In this document: positions 52,764 to 62,565 of the stretch, piece after piece | How positions within the stretch are numbered: the first letter of the stretch is position 1 | Layout: the number at the start of each line of letters is the position of its first letter | From: Flavobacteria bacterium BBFL7 | GTDB taxonomy: Bacteria > Bacteroidota > Bacteroidia > Flavobacteriales > Flavobacteriaceae | Length of the DNA stretch: 64,000 bases | Reading direction: 5' to 3' | Assembly: GCA_000153385.1 (NCBI GenBank) | Contig: CH672374.1 | Span: 1,552,544-1,616,543 of the forward strand | The notes under the pieces: model-generated | What the model was told of the DNA's origin: nothing | What the model saw: the letters and a program-made list of their open reading frames with translations, nothing else | Databases searched by the model: none | Made by a program: the position numbers and the translations under genes

Positions 52764-54014
52764 ATGAACAAATTAAAAGCTTTAGCAGTGCTTCTTTTGA
52801 TTTCTACAATGGCCTATGCTGGTGGATATCGAGTAAGTACACAGAGTAATAGACAGTTAGCTATGGGACACACAGGTGTTGCAGTTGTTAATAGTGCTGA
52901 TATTCTCTTTTTTAACCCAGCAGGACTGGTACATTTAGAAAACAAAATAAATTTTAGTGCCGGTGGATTTGGCGTTTTTTCAAGCGTTTCTTACCAAAAT
53001 TCAGATTTCGGTACTTCTTCTGAAACGGATAGTCCTACAGGTACACCTGTTTATGCTTATGGAACTTACAAAATCAATGAAAAACTTGCTGTAGGTTTAG
53101 GAATTTATACTCCTTATGGTAGTAACGTAACATGGCCTACGGACTGGTCAGGTTCTCATTTAGTAAATGAAATAGAATTGAGCGCCATTTTTATTCAACC
53201 TACTATTTCTTATCAATTATTTGATAGTGTAAGTATAGGTGGTGGACCAATTCTAGCAATAGGTGGTGTTGAATTTAATAGAAATGCAGGTCAATCACTT
53301 ACAGATGAGCAAGGTAATCGTTCTAACGTAGGTATTGAGGATACTGGTGTTACCGCTTGGGGTTGGACAGCTGGTTTAATGTTTAAGCCTGATGAGCACT
53401 TTTCTCTAGGTTTTAACTATCGCTCGTTAATTAATATTGAAAGTACTGAAGGTACCGCTACTTTCTCTAACTTCCCTAACTCTGCCTTAACTCCATCAAA
53501 TGGTACTACTGGCTTTACTGCGACATTGCCTTTACCAGCAGAACTTACAGTAGGTATAGGTTATGAATGGAAAAAATGGTTATTTGCATTTGATTATAAC
53601 CGCGCTTTCTGGAGCGAATATGAGAGTCTAGATTTAGTATTTGAAAACGGATCTACTTCAATCAACCCTAGGAATTACAAAGATTCTTCTTCATGGAGAT
53701 TAGGAGCTCAATATACCGCAACCGACAAACTTATTGTTAGAGCAGGATGGTACTATGATCAATCACCTGTACAGTCTGGTTATTTTGCGCCAGAAACACC
53801 TCGTAATGACTCTTTAGGTTACACATTCGGTTTATCGTACCAGGTTAATTCTAAGCTTGCTATCGACGCTTCATTCTTATACTTAAGATTTAAGGAAGTG
53901 AATGAGTCTTATGACTTCTTTACAGATCCAGGTGCAACAACTCCTTCTTCTTTTGGTGGAACTTATAAATCACAAGCGCTTATACCAGGTATAGGTGTAA
54001 CATATAGCATGTAA
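52764..54014 (+). CDS. FadL/TodX-family outer-membrane porin
   Basis: A 416-residue outer-membrane channel for hydrophobic molecules. Signal peptide MNKLKALAVLLLISTMAYAGG, then the FadL opening GYRVSTQSNRQLAMGHTGVA and NPAGLVHLENKINFSAG, a hatch-like N-terminus and an even-numbered beta barrel ending GIGVTYSM. The GDSL lipoprotein gene follows 7 bases later, so the two probably work together on lipid uptake or export. The barrel segment PYGSNVTWPTDWSG is typical. Confidence 0.92.
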   Translation: MNKLKALAVLLLISTMAYAGGYRVSTQSNRQLAMGHTGVAVVNSADILFFNPAGLVHLENKINFSAGGFGVFSSVSYQNSDFGTSSETDSPTGTPVYAYGTYKINEKLAVGLGIYTPYGSNVTWPTDWSGSHLVNEIELSAIFIQPTISYQLFDSVSIGGGPILAIGGVEFNRNAGQSLTDEQGNRSNVGIEDTGVTAWGWTAGLMFKPDEHFSLGFNYRSLINIESTEGTATFSNFPNSALTPSNGTTGFTATLPLPAELTVGIGYEWKKWLFAFDYNRAFWSEYESLDLVFENGSTSINPRNYKDSSSWRLGAQYTATDKLIVRAGWYYDQSPVQSGYFAPETPRNDSLGYTFGLSYQVNSKLAIDASFLYLRFKEVNESYDFFTDPGATTPSSFGGTYKSQALIPGIGVTYSM

Positions 54015-54021
54015 TAAAACA

Positions 54022-55533
54022 ATGATGATGAAAAAAATTAATTTAAAATATATAGGACTTTTTATTGCAGCAGCTGCGATAGTAAGTTGTGAAGTAGAGT
54101 TTGATAACCCTATAGATGAAGCTGGAGTATATACATCTGGTGAAGCAGATTTTTCAAACTACGTTTCAGTAGGTAACTCTTTGACATCTGGTTATGCAGA
54201 TGGTGCTCTTTATCTAGATGCTCAATTAAAATCTTTCCCAGCAATTATGGCTGGTCAGATGGAGCTTGCTGGTGGTGGTGAATTTATCCAGCCGTTAGTA
54301 AATGATAATGCCGGTGGTTTACTAGCCGGTGGCGTTCAAATAACACCTAATAGATTTGTATTAGCTGTAGGAGCTGACGGTAGTCCTGGACCTGCAGTTT
54401 ATACTGGCGAGGCACCTACTACAGATATTACTAATACTTTTACCGGTAAATTAAACAACTATGGTGTTCCTGGTGCAAAAAGTTTCCATTTAGGAGCTCC
54501 TGGTTATGGTAACATCGCTGGTGTAGCTACAGGACAAGCAAATCCATATTATGTACGTTTTGCATCTGGTGCTATGTCTACTGTTATAGGTGATGCTGCA
54601 ACTGCAAATCCAAGTTTCTTTACACTATGGATAGGTAATAATGATATTTTATCTTTTGCTACATCTGGTGGTGTAGGAGTAGATCAAACAGGAAATTTTG
54701 ACCCTACTACTTATGGCGGAAATGATATTACAGACCCTAATGTATTTGCTGGAGCAGTTTCTCAATATGTAACTGCATTAACGGCAAACGGAGCTAAAGG
54801 TGCACTAGTTAACATTCCAGATGTAACTTCAATACCTTTCTTTACAACAGTACCAGTTAATGCTATTCCTTTAGATGCTGCAACTGCCGCAGCAGTGATG
54901 TCTAATCCACAGATCCAACAATATAATGGTGGTTTACAATTAGCTGCTGGTGGTGGATTGATAACTCCAGAAGAGGCTGCTTTAAGAACTATAAGTTTTG
55001 TAGAAGGACAAAATTATATGCTAATGGAAGATGAAGACTTAACTGACTTATCTCTTTTGGGATTACCTAACCTTAGACAGACTAATGATATGGACTTAAT
55101 CACGTTTACTAGCGCAACAGTAATAGGAACTGCTGTAGGTGGTGACCCAACTATGATTAGAGGAGTTTCTGTACCTCTTGAAGATCAAAATGTTTTAACT
55201 TCTACAGAGCAAGCTTCTATAAGCGCTGCTCAAGGTGCATATAATGCCACTCTTGAAGCTCTTGCTGCTGCAAATGACCTAGCTTTTGTAGATGCTAGAA
55301 CTGCTCTATCACAAGTTGCTAATGGTGGTGTATCATTCAATGGTGGTGTGCTAACTTCTACTTATGCAAGTGGTGGTGCATTTTCATTAGATGGTGTTCA
55401 CCCTACACCTCGTGGATATGCTCTTACTGCAAACTTTATTATCGATGCAATTAATGCACAATATAATGCTAGCATTCCTAAAGTAGACATAGGAACATAT
55501 CGTTCAGTTCAAACTAGTGACTCTGTGAACTAG
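54022..55533 (+). CDS. SGNH/GDSL-hydrolase lipoprotein
   Basis: A 503-residue lipoprotein. Two further in-frame ATG codons follow (54025, 54028). Lipobox AAAIVSC (Cys at residue 23). GDSL-like blocks: nucleophile in YVSVGNSLTSGYADG (with Asn in place of the usual Asp), the block III Asn in LWIGNNDILSFA and the Asp-His pair in LDGVHPTPRGYA near the C-terminus. Catalytic Ser and His are therefore intact, so lipase/esterase activity is likely. It is translated 7 bases after the porin stop. Confidence 0.87.
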   Translation: MMMKKINLKYIGLFIAAAAIVSCEVEFDNPIDEAGVYTSGEADFSNYVSVGNSLTSGYADGALYLDAQLKSFPAIMAGQMELAGGGEFIQPLVNDNAGGLLAGGVQITPNRFVLAVGADGSPGPAVYTGEAPTTDITNTFTGKLNNYGVPGAKSFHLGAPGYGNIAGVATGQANPYYVRFASGAMSTVIGDAATANPSFFTLWIGNNDILSFATSGGVGVDQTGNFDPTTYGGNDITDPNVFAGAVSQYVTALTANGAKGALVNIPDVTSIPFFTTVPVNAIPLDAATAAAVMSNPQIQQYNGGLQLAAGGGLITPEEAALRTISFVEGQNYMLMEDEDLTDLSLLGLPNLRQTNDMDLITFTSATVIGTAVGGDPTMIRGVSVPLEDQNVLTSTEQASISAAQGAYNATLEALAAANDLAFVDARTALSQVANGGVSFNGGVLTSTYASGGAFSLDGVHPTPRGYALTANFIIDAINAQYNASIPKVDIGTYRSVQTSDSVN

Positions 55534-55553
55534 TTATAAACTATAACAATATT

Positions 55554-55590
55554 AAAATCCGTCTCGGTCTAACTGAGACGGATTTTTTAT
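55554..55590 (+). terminator. Rho-independent terminator of the porin/lipoprotein operon
   Basis: A 12-bp stem (aaaatccgtctc / gagacggatttt) with a 9-nt loop is followed by T residues. It lies about 20 bases after the lipoprotein stop. Confidence 0.9.
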
Positions 55591-55613
55591 TTTTACCACT
55601 TAAATCATACATT

Positions 55614-55961
55614 ATGAAATTTATAATCAAGCTTTTAATAACCGCTGTACTAGTTGTGTTACTTTCAAAATTACTACCTGGAGTAACCACAGATGGGTAT
55701 CTAAGCGCAGTCTTAGTAGCCATTTCACTTTCATTGCTTAACTTTATAGTGAGACCTATTTTAGTAATTCTCACATTACCAGTGACCATAATTACTTTGG
55801 GAATATTTCTTTTAGTCATCAATGCAATTATCATTTTACTTGCAGATTGGTTAGTGAGCGGTTTTGATGTAGATGGACTTTTATGGGCCTTTATTTTCTC
55901 TTTATTATTAGCAATTGGCCGTTCAATTTTATTCCAACTTCTAGAAAAGGACAAGGATTAA
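55614..55961 (+). CDS. Phage-holin-like 4-TM membrane protein (DUF-type Phage_holin_4)
   Basis: A 115-residue polytopic protein with about four hydrophobic segments: LLITAVLVVLLSKLLPG, AVLVAISLSLLNFIVRPILV, LGIFLLVINAIIILLADWLV and LLWAFIFSLLLAIGRSIL. It belongs to the family often annotated as mycobacterial-type holin (Phage_holin_4_2), which is widespread on bacterial chromosomes without prophages and is not evidence of a phage. Function is unknown, possibly envelope-related. It is a single gene, with a terminator upstream and no phage genes nearby. Confidence 0.82.
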   Translation: MKFIIKLLITAVLVVLLSKLLPGVTTDGYLSAVLVAISLSLLNFIVRPILVILTLPVTIITLGIFLLVINAIIILLADWLVSGFDVDGLLWAFIFSLLLAIGRSILFQLLEKDKD

Positions 55962-56059
55962 CTAACACAAGATTCCATACTACGGCAGCATTTTGTACCC
56001 TAAAAACGTAAAATCAAGTTAAATCCACAGCTTTAAAACTGTTCATTATTATAAAGTAT

Positions 56060-56089
56060 TTGTTTACACGCAAATAAAGAGTAATTTTG
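56060..56089 (+). promoter_or_regulatory. Bacteroidota-type promoter of the tig gene
   Basis: TTG at 56060-56062 and TAATTTTG at 56082-56089 are separated by 19 bases. The ATG is 34 bases downstream. Confidence 0.68.
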
Positions 56090-56123
56090 CACCCCAATTT
56101 TAACAGCACTTAAAAGTCTTTAA

Positions 56124-57452
56124 ATGAATATCAAGCGCACTGACATAGACGCACTTAATGCGTTGCTTACACTAACTGTTGAGAAAGCAGACTATCAAGA
56201 ACAAGTAGATAAGTTACTTGCAGATTATCGCAAGACAGCAAACATTCCTGGTTTCAGAAAAGGACATGTACCTGCTAGCTTAATCAGAAAAAAATACAGA
56301 ACTCCTATTCTAGTTGAAGAGATCAATAAAATGATCCAGCAACAATTGAACGAGTATATTACTAAAGAAGAACTTGAGTTATTAGGTAATCCACTTCCTA
56401 AAGCTCAAGAAGACATCAACTGGGATGCAGACGATTTTACCTTTGAATTTGAACTAGGTATAGCTCCACAATTTGATGTAGATGTAAAAGGTAAAAAGGC
56501 AATCACTCAGTATGAGATCAAAACAGATGACGATACTTTAAATCGTCAGATTGATCGTATCCGTGAGCAATATGGTAAATTAATTGCTAAGGATACCGTT
56601 GCCGAAGGTAACGAAGTGACTGGAGTTTTCCGTAATGATGATGAGGACATCAACAGCGACGCTACCTTTAAAACTGACAAGATCAAAGGGAAGACCAACC
56701 TTAAGAAATTTGTAGGTAGTAAAGTAGGTGATACTTTAGAACTAAAAACTAAAAGCCTTTTTGAAGACGATCACGATTTGATGAACTTCTTAAAAGTAGA
56801 TCACGATAAAGCACATGGTCTAGACATCAAAGTAACATTTGAAATCACCGAAGTAAACGAGCGTGAACTTGCTGAGATGAATCAAGAGTTCTTTGATAAG
56901 TTATTCGGTCCTGGAGTCATTTCAAGTAAAGAAGAATTAATGGAACGTTTAAGAGAAGATGCTGGTCGCCAGTTCTCTCAACAAACAGATCAAAAACTCT
57001 TAACAGACGTTACTGAAGGACTTATTGAAAACACAAAATTTGATCTTCCAGCAGACTTTTTAAAGAGATGGATAGCAAATTCTGGTGAAAACCCTATGAC
57101 TGAAGAAGAAGCCGCTGCAGAGTATGAGCGTTCTGAAAAAGGTCTACGTTACCAGCTAATTGAATCTAAAATTTTAAAGACTAATCCAGATCTTCAATTA
57201 AAATTTGAAGAGCTAAAAGATTATTCTCGTACTCAGATCAAAGCTCAAATGGCACAGTATGGTCATACAGATGCTAGTGATGAAGAGATAGATGGAGTTG
57301 TTGCACGCATCATGCAAAACCAAGAAGAGGTAAAAAGAATGAGCGAGCAATTACAAAACGAAAAAATGTTACAATTCTTTAAGGACAACGCAAAGCTCAA
57401 GAAAAAAGAGCTGACCTATGAAGAGTTCATTAAGGAAGCCTACGAGTCATAA
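56124..57452 (+). CDS. tig: Trigger factor, ribosome-associated chaperone
   Basis: A 442-residue chaperone. The ribosome-binding loop IPGFRKGHVPASLI is near residue 41. A central PPIase-like domain at about 150-250 is poorly matched to FKBP active-site residues, and a helical C-terminal arm domain follows. It binds nascent chains at the ribosome exit. tig-clpP-clpX in this order is the classical bacterial arrangement. A terminator at 57480-57514 partly separates it from clpP. Confidence 0.95.
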   Translation: MNIKRTDIDALNALLTLTVEKADYQEQVDKLLADYRKTANIPGFRKGHVPASLIRKKYRTPILVEEINKMIQQQLNEYITKEELELLGNPLPKAQEDINWDADDFTFEFELGIAPQFDVDVKGKKAITQYEIKTDDDTLNRQIDRIREQYGKLIAKDTVAEGNEVTGVFRNDDEDINSDATFKTDKIKGKTNLKKFVGSKVGDTLELKTKSLFEDDHDLMNFLKVDHDKAHGLDIKVTFEITEVNERELAEMNQEFFDKLFGPGVISSKEELMERLREDAGRQFSQQTDQKLLTDVTEGLIENTKFDLPADFLKRWIANSGENPMTEEEAAAEYERSEKGLRYQLIESKILKTNPDLQLKFEELKDYSRTQIKAQMAQYGHTDASDEEIDGVVARIMQNQEEVKRMSEQLQNEKMLQFFKDNAKLKKKELTYEEFIKEAYES

Positions 57453-57479
57453 ACTCGATGGAATAATTCTTATCTTTAG

Positions 57480-57514
57480 GGCGTTAACTTTATCAATAGG
57501 TTAACGCCTTTTTT
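57480..57514 (+). terminator. Rho-independent terminator between tig and clpP
   Basis: A 9-bp stem (ggcgttaac 57480-57488, counting the G run, / gttaacgcc 57500-57508) is followed by T residues. clpP starts only 26 bases later, so readthrough is possible. Confidence 0.85.
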
Positions 57515-57539
57515 ACCTTATTAAAAGTAATATTACCAC

Positions 57540-58214
57540 ATGGATATATCTAAAGAATTTGAAAAGTTTGCCGTAAAAGATCAAGGTGTCAACCCGATGT
57601 ATTACGATAAAATCATGGGTAGCATGTACCCTACTAATCTTACTCCTAATATTATTGAAGAGCGCCAGATGAACATCGCCATCTTTGACGTGTTTTCACG
57701 TTTAATGATGGACCGTATCATTTTTATGGGTACTGGAGTAAATGATCAAGTAGCAAACATTATACAAGCACAGTTGCTTTTCTTAGAAAGCACAGATGCA
57801 AACAAAGACATACAAATCTACATCAACTCACCAGGTGGTAGCGTTTATGCAGGTTTAGGTATTTATGACACGATGCAATTTATCAAACCAGATGTTGCAA
57901 CAATTTGTACTGGTATGGCTGCTAGTATGGGAGCTGTTTTACTATGTGCAGGAGCAGATGGAAAACGCAGTGCCTTACCACATAGTCGTGTGATGATCCA
58001 CCAGGTTTCTAGTGGCGCACAAGGACAAGCTAGTGATATAGAAATCACCGCACGCGAGGTCGTTAAATTAAGAGAAGAACTTTATACTATTATTGCTAAG
58101 CATTCTAAGCAAACTTATGAAAAAGTCTATGCAGACTCAGATCGTGATTACTGGATGAAGGCTGCCGAGGCTAAAGAGTACGGTATGATTGATGAAGTAC
58201 TAACTCGTGACTAG
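57540..58214 (+). CDS. clpP: ATP-dependent Clp protease proteolytic subunit
   Basis: A 224-residue serine protease. Nucleophile Ser in GMAASMGAVLLCAG (near residue 124), catalytic His in RVMIHQVSSG and Asp further on. The fold and length match ClpP. It forms the tetradecameric chamber used with ClpX, encoded next. It is slightly longer than the E. coli mature form because of the N-terminal extension. Confidence 0.96.
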   Translation: MDISKEFEKFAVKDQGVNPMYYDKIMGSMYPTNLTPNIIEERQMNIAIFDVFSRLMMDRIIFMGTGVNDQVANIIQAQLLFLESTDANKDIQIYINSPGGSVYAGLGIYDTMQFIKPDVATICTGMAASMGAVLLCAGADGKRSALPHSRVMIHQVSSGAQGQASDIEITAREVVKLREELYTIIAKHSKQTYEKVYADSDRDYWMKAAEAKEYGMIDEVLTRD

Positions 58215-58234
58215 TACATCTGTTATAGTGTTTA

Positions 58235-58250
58235 CGCTTTCGCGAAAGCG
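58235..58250. repeat. Interspersed palindrome, copy 14 (intergenic)
   Basis: Perfect copy in the 69-base gap between clpP and clpX; it probably lies in the mRNA of the operon. Confidence 0.92.
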
Positions 58251-58283
58251 TATTCTAAAACAAAGTACGACAAACTACAAATT

Positions 58284-59525
58284 ATGAGTAAAGAACAACT
58301 GGAATGCAGTTTTTGTGGCCGTAATAAGGCCGATACCAATTTATTAATTGCAGGATTAGACGCGCACATCTGTGATCGTTGTATTGAGCAAGCACATGGT
58401 ATTGTATTAGAAGATGTCAAGAAAGAAGATGAAACTGGTATCACTAATGCCGAGCTGAAACTGCGCAAGCCACAAGATATTAAAGCTTTTCTTGATGAGT
58501 ATATCATAGGTCAAGAGTTCACTAAAAAAGTGATGTCTGTCGCCGTTTATAATCACTACAAGAGATTATTACAAGTAGATAACGATGATGATATTGAGAT
58601 TCAAAAATCCAATATCCTTATGGTAGGACAGACCGGTACTGGTAAAACTCTTATTGCCAAAACCATTGCTCGCATGCTTAATGTACCGCTAGCAATAGTA
58701 GATGCTACGGTACTTACTGAGGCTGGTTATGTAGGTGAGGATGTAGAAAGTATCTTAACACGTCTCTTACAAGCTGCAGATTACAACCTTGAGAAAGCAC
58801 AAACTGGAATCGTATTTATCGATGAGATAGATAAGATTGCTCGCAAGAGTGATAATCCATCTATCACTAGAGATGTATCTGGTGAAGGTGTGCAACAAGG
58901 ACTTCTTAAATTACTAGAAGGAACCGTTGTTAATGTACCGCCTAAAGGTGGTCGTAAGCATCCAGATCAGAAATTTATTGAAGTAAATACAGAGAATATC
59001 TTATTTATCGCTGGTGGAGCCTTTGACGGAATAGAAAAAGTGATCCGTAAGCGATTGAATATGCAAGCGGTAGGTTTTAGCGCTAGTATGTCTAATGATG
59101 ATGTAAAAGATCAAGACAACATCTTGAAATATATCATCCCTAAAGATGTCAAAGATTTTGGGATGATTCCAGAAATCATAGGTCGTTTACCTGTACTTAC
59201 ACATATGAATCCATTAGATGCAGGTACTTTAAGAGCTATTCTTACAGAACCTAAAAATGCGATTATCAAGCAGTATACTAAGCTATTTGGTATGGATGAT
59301 ATTACATTTACCATTACTGATGGTGCACTGGATTATATTGTTGAAAAAGCGATTGAATATAAGTTAGGTGCTCGTGGATTGCGTTCTCTTTGTGAAGCGA
59401 TATTTACAGACGCTATGTTTGATTTACCTAGTAGTGATGATAAAGAATTTAAAGTCACAAAAACTTATGCTGAGTCTAAACTCAACAAAAGCGGTATTCA
59501 AAAACAGTTGAAGGCTGTGGTGTAA
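58284..59525 (+). CDS. clpX: ATP-dependent Clp protease ATP-binding subunit
   Basis: A 413-residue AAA+ unfoldase. N-terminal zinc finger CSFCGRNK ... CDRC (residues about 8-36), Walker [16 protein letters not shown] (near 112), Walker [14 protein letters not shown] (near 178), sensor/arginine finger region [11 protein letters not shown], and a VGF loop (QAVGFSASM near 255) that docks on ClpP. It follows clpP, which is the standard partnership. Confidence 0.97.
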   Translation: MSKEQLECSFCGRNKADTNLLIAGLDAHICDRCIEQAHGIVLEDVKKEDETGITNAELKLRKPQDIKAFLDEYIIGQEFTKKVMSVAVYNHYKRLLQVDNDDDIEIQKSNILMVGQTGTGKTLIAKTIARMLNVPLAIVDATVLTEAGYVGEDVESILTRLLQAADYNLEKAQTGIVFIDEIDKIARKSDNPSITRDVSGEGVQQGLLKLLEGTVVNVPPKGGRKHPDQKFIEVNTENILFIAGGAFDGIEKVIRKRLNMQAVGFSASMSNDDVKDQDNILKYIIPKDVKDFGMIPEIIGRLPVLTHMNPLDAGTLRAILTEPKNAIIKQYTKLFGMDDITFTITDGALDYIVEKAIEYKLGARGLRSLCEAIFTDAMFDLPSSDDKEFKVTKTYAESKLNKSGIQKQLKAVV

Positions 59526-59546
59526 AAATCAACACGATCTAAAGCA

Positions 59547-59580
59547 AAAACCTCATCAAAACGATGAGGTTTTATTGCTT
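59547..59580. terminator. Bidirectional terminator between clpX and the esterase gene
   Basis: A 9-bp stem (aacctcatc 59549-59557 / gatgaggtt 59563-59571) has A residues on its left and T residues on its right. The two flanking genes converge on it. Confidence 0.8.
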
Positions 59581-59595
59581 TTACTAAATTTTCAT

Positions 59596-62487
59596 TTAGT
59601 TGATAGGTATTTGATGAGTTTCTAATTGTCCCGCGTGTGAAATATGTATGATGTAGTTTCCAGCAACTAGTGTTGAAACATCAAAAGATGAACCTAATGG
59701 ATGAGAAGGAATATCCTTTACCTTGTTACCTACAAAGTCATATAACTTAACACCTACATAAGTTGGGCAATTTGTATTACCATAAGGATCTAAGGAAGAA
59801 TCTCCACAACCTAAGGTGTAAAATGTCCAAGATGGATTTTGGACCATATCTATTCCTAAAACAGTATCTGCTGGAACTGGTGAAATCACAAAATTCTCTG
59901 AAACTATATTTCCACTATTAGAAGTTGGCGGACAAGTATTAGGACATCCTGTAATATCTACACTAAAATATTCCCATTCTGACCAGCCACATTGATTCTC
60001 TACTCGTACTTCAAATTCAAATACTTCATTACATTCTGAGTTTATGACAGCTGTTAAATCGCGACCAGATCTAAAATTACCGTCCCAGTCAGACTGTCCA
60101 GTAATTTTTCTCATTTCAAGATTATTTACTTGCTCAAAATTAGGCCAATTAGTTATTCTAATCCCTGTAGTTGTGCAATAAGCTGTTGTGTCATTATTAA
60201 ATGATAATGATATTAAACTATTTGGATCAACTTCTATTAATGTCCCTCCATTTTGAGGAACACCTACGTAAACAATTTTTGAGATCCTTCTTGTAAAATT
60301 ACAGTCAGGTACATTAATAGTCGCTGAAATTGTTTGATAACCATTCAAATGCTCTTGAAGGGAAACAATATTTGGAGTTAATGGATCAGAATTAGTTACT
60401 CCTGGGAATGACCAGTTGTAATCCATGACTCCTTCTGGCAGTGAATATGTAGCAGTTCCACAAAAAGTATCTGGTCCTTGAATCTCCCAGTTTTCTGCCT
60501 CACAAGCAAGGGAACAATCTTCCAATACAGGAAATGTATTCCCAGGTATATTTGCATTCAACTCATCCGCTAGCCAAATACCATTTCTGGCTTGAAAAGA
60601 AATATGTTCATTGTTTGAATTAAAGGTATTTTGTGGATCTGCATTATTAGTCTGATTATTACCTCTATTGTTAGGTAAAAAGTCAACAATAAAATTATCA
60701 AATTCACTAATTAATCCAGCATCCTGTGGCATACCACCAGAGAAAGTTTTAAGGTAATCTTCAGGATCAACTCTGCTACCATCATCTTTTTTAATATCTA
60801 AAGCACTCACAGTAGGAATAAAACCATACTGCCTTTGAAAGACATTGATAGGTGGAGCTGCTCTTGGTAAATCAATTATAAAGTTTTGTTCACAAACAAA
60901 ATTACCATCTTCAAAGCCACATTCAAAAGGATTAATATCAAAATATCCACCTGCATAAGTACTGTAGGGTAAGGCTGTGGGCGGAGAATTAAAAGATTGA
61001 CTCGTTAAGTTATGGGTGACTCTTGGTCCTATCCAATATAGTTTTTTCTCGTATCTTATTCTTCCGTAGTATATTTGTGATTGCTGCCCTAATTCTGAAT
61101 TTGCTCTAAGGTCAAAATCATATCTCCATTTAGTAGCGCCTGGAATTGCACCTATTATAGCAAGTCCAATATCTAATCTTGCACCAGCTATAAAAGGTGT
61201 TGTTATTTGTTGTAAGAGATCACCAAAAATATCTGGGTTATCTACATCATCAATTTGCACCATTAAGTCTGAAGGTGCAAAACCATGATTATCAGAACAT
61301 TCATTCCCATTGCTTATTGCAACATTTCTACTAGCTTGAGGATATCCATATAATTGTAATTTATTTTGCCAATCATTATAAAATTCTTGGGTTTGGAATT
61401 GTGAATTATTTCTCAAAGCCCAGTAATTTAATTGCCTAGCAGCTTTTGTATCCTGCACGCTTAAAAGTGTATTTGGAGCTACAAATGGCAGTACCGAAGT
61501 ATTTGCACCAAAGAAATTTAAAAAATCACTATACAATTGTGCAAGATCATACCCTACAGGCACGATAACATCCCCAAAAGCATAAGCAATGGGTGTTCTT
61601 ACATATTCCATTTTAATGTGTCTAGAGAAATGTTGTAAACTTAAAGGTGTATTTGCTCCTTGCATAGGACTGTCATGTGCCACAAATAAACGTACATTAT
61701 GTGGTGATGTAGCCGCCGCGTTATTAGGATCAAAATTAGGGTCTTCTTGCTCCATTCTGGCTAGTGTATATCGTCCTATAACACCACCCATACTTTGACC
61801 TAATAAAACATTAGGCTCTGAACCTACTTTATTTTCATTGATCCAGTCCAGTGCCAGTTCTAGTACACGGCTGTTATCGCGCATGTCTGCCGTGCCTTGT
61901 TTCCAGTCGATATAGATAAGGTCGTATATACGATTATTATTACGTATGAGATCATTTAAATTAGTGTCCGCTTCTGGATTAATATCATTTAAAAAATTTC
62001 TTAAAGTACGGTCTCCGCCAAAATCAGCAGGATCTGTAATATGTCCAGCGTCAAATCCTTCTACTACGATGAAAGGTCTGGTTATCTCAGTTTGATTTGG
62101 TCTTCTTCTTATAGTAAGTGTGGCACCGCGGTACAATCCGTTCTCCATAGTTTCATCATAGATATACACCTGTGTCTGGTCGTTGTTAATAATAGCGGCT
62201 TTTTCGGCACTTTCTAGTGTAGGATCCGCTATTTGAAACTTAGAGTGACTGTAATATACCGTTCCATTAGTTCTGGTTATTTTAAAGTCCAAATCATATA
62301 CTTTATTTTCATAAAAATTCAACGTCAGGTATTGATCGATGGTTATGGTTTGATAGCCGGCACCGTTATTTGCATTTAATTCTACGCTACTAATCTGATT
62401 TTTAATGTTGGACAACCATGCGAGAGCTGGTAGTTGAATTTGTACGGTTTTACTATTGCTTTTTAAAGTATGTGGAGTAAATGCCAC
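59596..62487 (-). CDS. T9SS esterase/lipase-like protein, C-terminal part (separated from its signal peptide by an in-frame TAA)
   Basis: A 963-residue open frame with only a GTG at 62487 as possible start, but the frame stays open upstream to a TAA at 62568-62566. Beyond that stop, in the same frame, lies a 138-codon fragment with a signal peptide. An alpha/beta hydrolase domain has the nucleophile elbow GQSMGGVIG (Ser near residue 232), with the preceding EGFDAGHI and YDLIYIDWKQG strands. Later parts include PKD/Ig-like segments, and the last ~100 residues form a type A T9SS sorting domain (NFVISPVPADTVL, VKLYDFVGNKVKDI, VAGNYIIHISHAGQ). Without the upstream part it has no export signal, so either the gene is broken or the stop is read through. 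Confidence 0.75.
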   Translation of the reverse strand: MAFTPHTLKSNSKTVQIQLPALAWLSNIKNQISSVELNANNGAGYQTITIDQYLTLNFYENKVYDLDFKITRTNGTVYYSHSKFQIADPTLESAEKAAIINNDQTQVYIYDETMENGLYRGATLTIRRRPNQTEITRPFIVVEGFDAGHITDPADFGGDRTLRNFLNDINPEADTNLNDLIRNNNRIYDLIYIDWKQGTADMRDNSRVLELALDWINENKVGSEPNVLLGQSMGGVIGRYTLARMEQEDPNFDPNNAAATSPHNVRLFVAHDSPMQGANTPLSLQHFSRHIKMEYVRTPIAYAFGDVIVPVGYDLAQLYSDFLNFFGANTSVLPFVAPNTLLSVQDTKAARQLNYWALRNNSQFQTQEFYNDWQNKLQLYGYPQASRNVAISNGNECSDNHGFAPSDLMVQIDDVDNPDIFGDLLQQITTPFIAGARLDIGLAIIGAIPGATKWRYDFDLRANSELGQQSQIYYGRIRYEKKLYWIGPRVTHNLTSQSFNSPPTALPYSTYAGGYFDINPFECGFEDGNFVCEQNFIIDLPRAAPPINVFQRQYGFIPTVSALDIKKDDGSRVDPEDYLKTFSGGMPQDAGLISEFDNFIVDFLPNNRGNNQTNNADPQNTFNSNNEHISFQARNGIWLADELNANIPGNTFPVLEDCSLACEAENWEIQGPDTFCGTATYSLPEGVMDYNWSFPGVTNSDPLTPNIVSLQEHLNGYQTISATINVPDCNFTRRISKIVYVGVPQNGGTLIEVDPNSLISLSFNNDTTAYCTTTGIRITNWPNFEQVNNLEMRKITGQSDWDGNFRSGRDLTAVINSECNEVFEFEVRVENQCGWSEWEYFSVDITGCPNTCPPTSNSGNIVSENFVISPVPADTVLGIDMVQNPSWTFYTLGCGDSSLDPYGNTNCPTYVGVKLYDFVGNKVKDIPSHPLGSSFDVSTLVAGNYIIHISHAGQLETHQIPIN

Positions 62488-62565
62488 AGCTATATCAGTT
62501 AAGTAAGGGTTTTGCCAGACACCATTGCTATATTTATCATCATATCTATTATCATTTACTATGAT

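Noticed and set aside
55614-55961. Holin-like protein as evidence of a prophage
   Set aside because: There is no lysin, tail, integrase or other phage gene nearby; the family occurs on chromosomes without phages.
984-58250. The palindrome as a ParB (parS), Noc or SlmA site
   Set aside because: parS (TTTCACGTGAAA core) and Noc sites have a center two bases longer, and parS occurs only a few times near the origin. The word here is TTTCGCGAAA and is evenly dispersed, so it is not one of these known sites.
984-58250. The palindrome as a transcription terminator or MITE
   Set aside because: Nine copies are inside coding sequence, none is followed by a T run as in true terminators, and there is no larger conserved element or target duplication.
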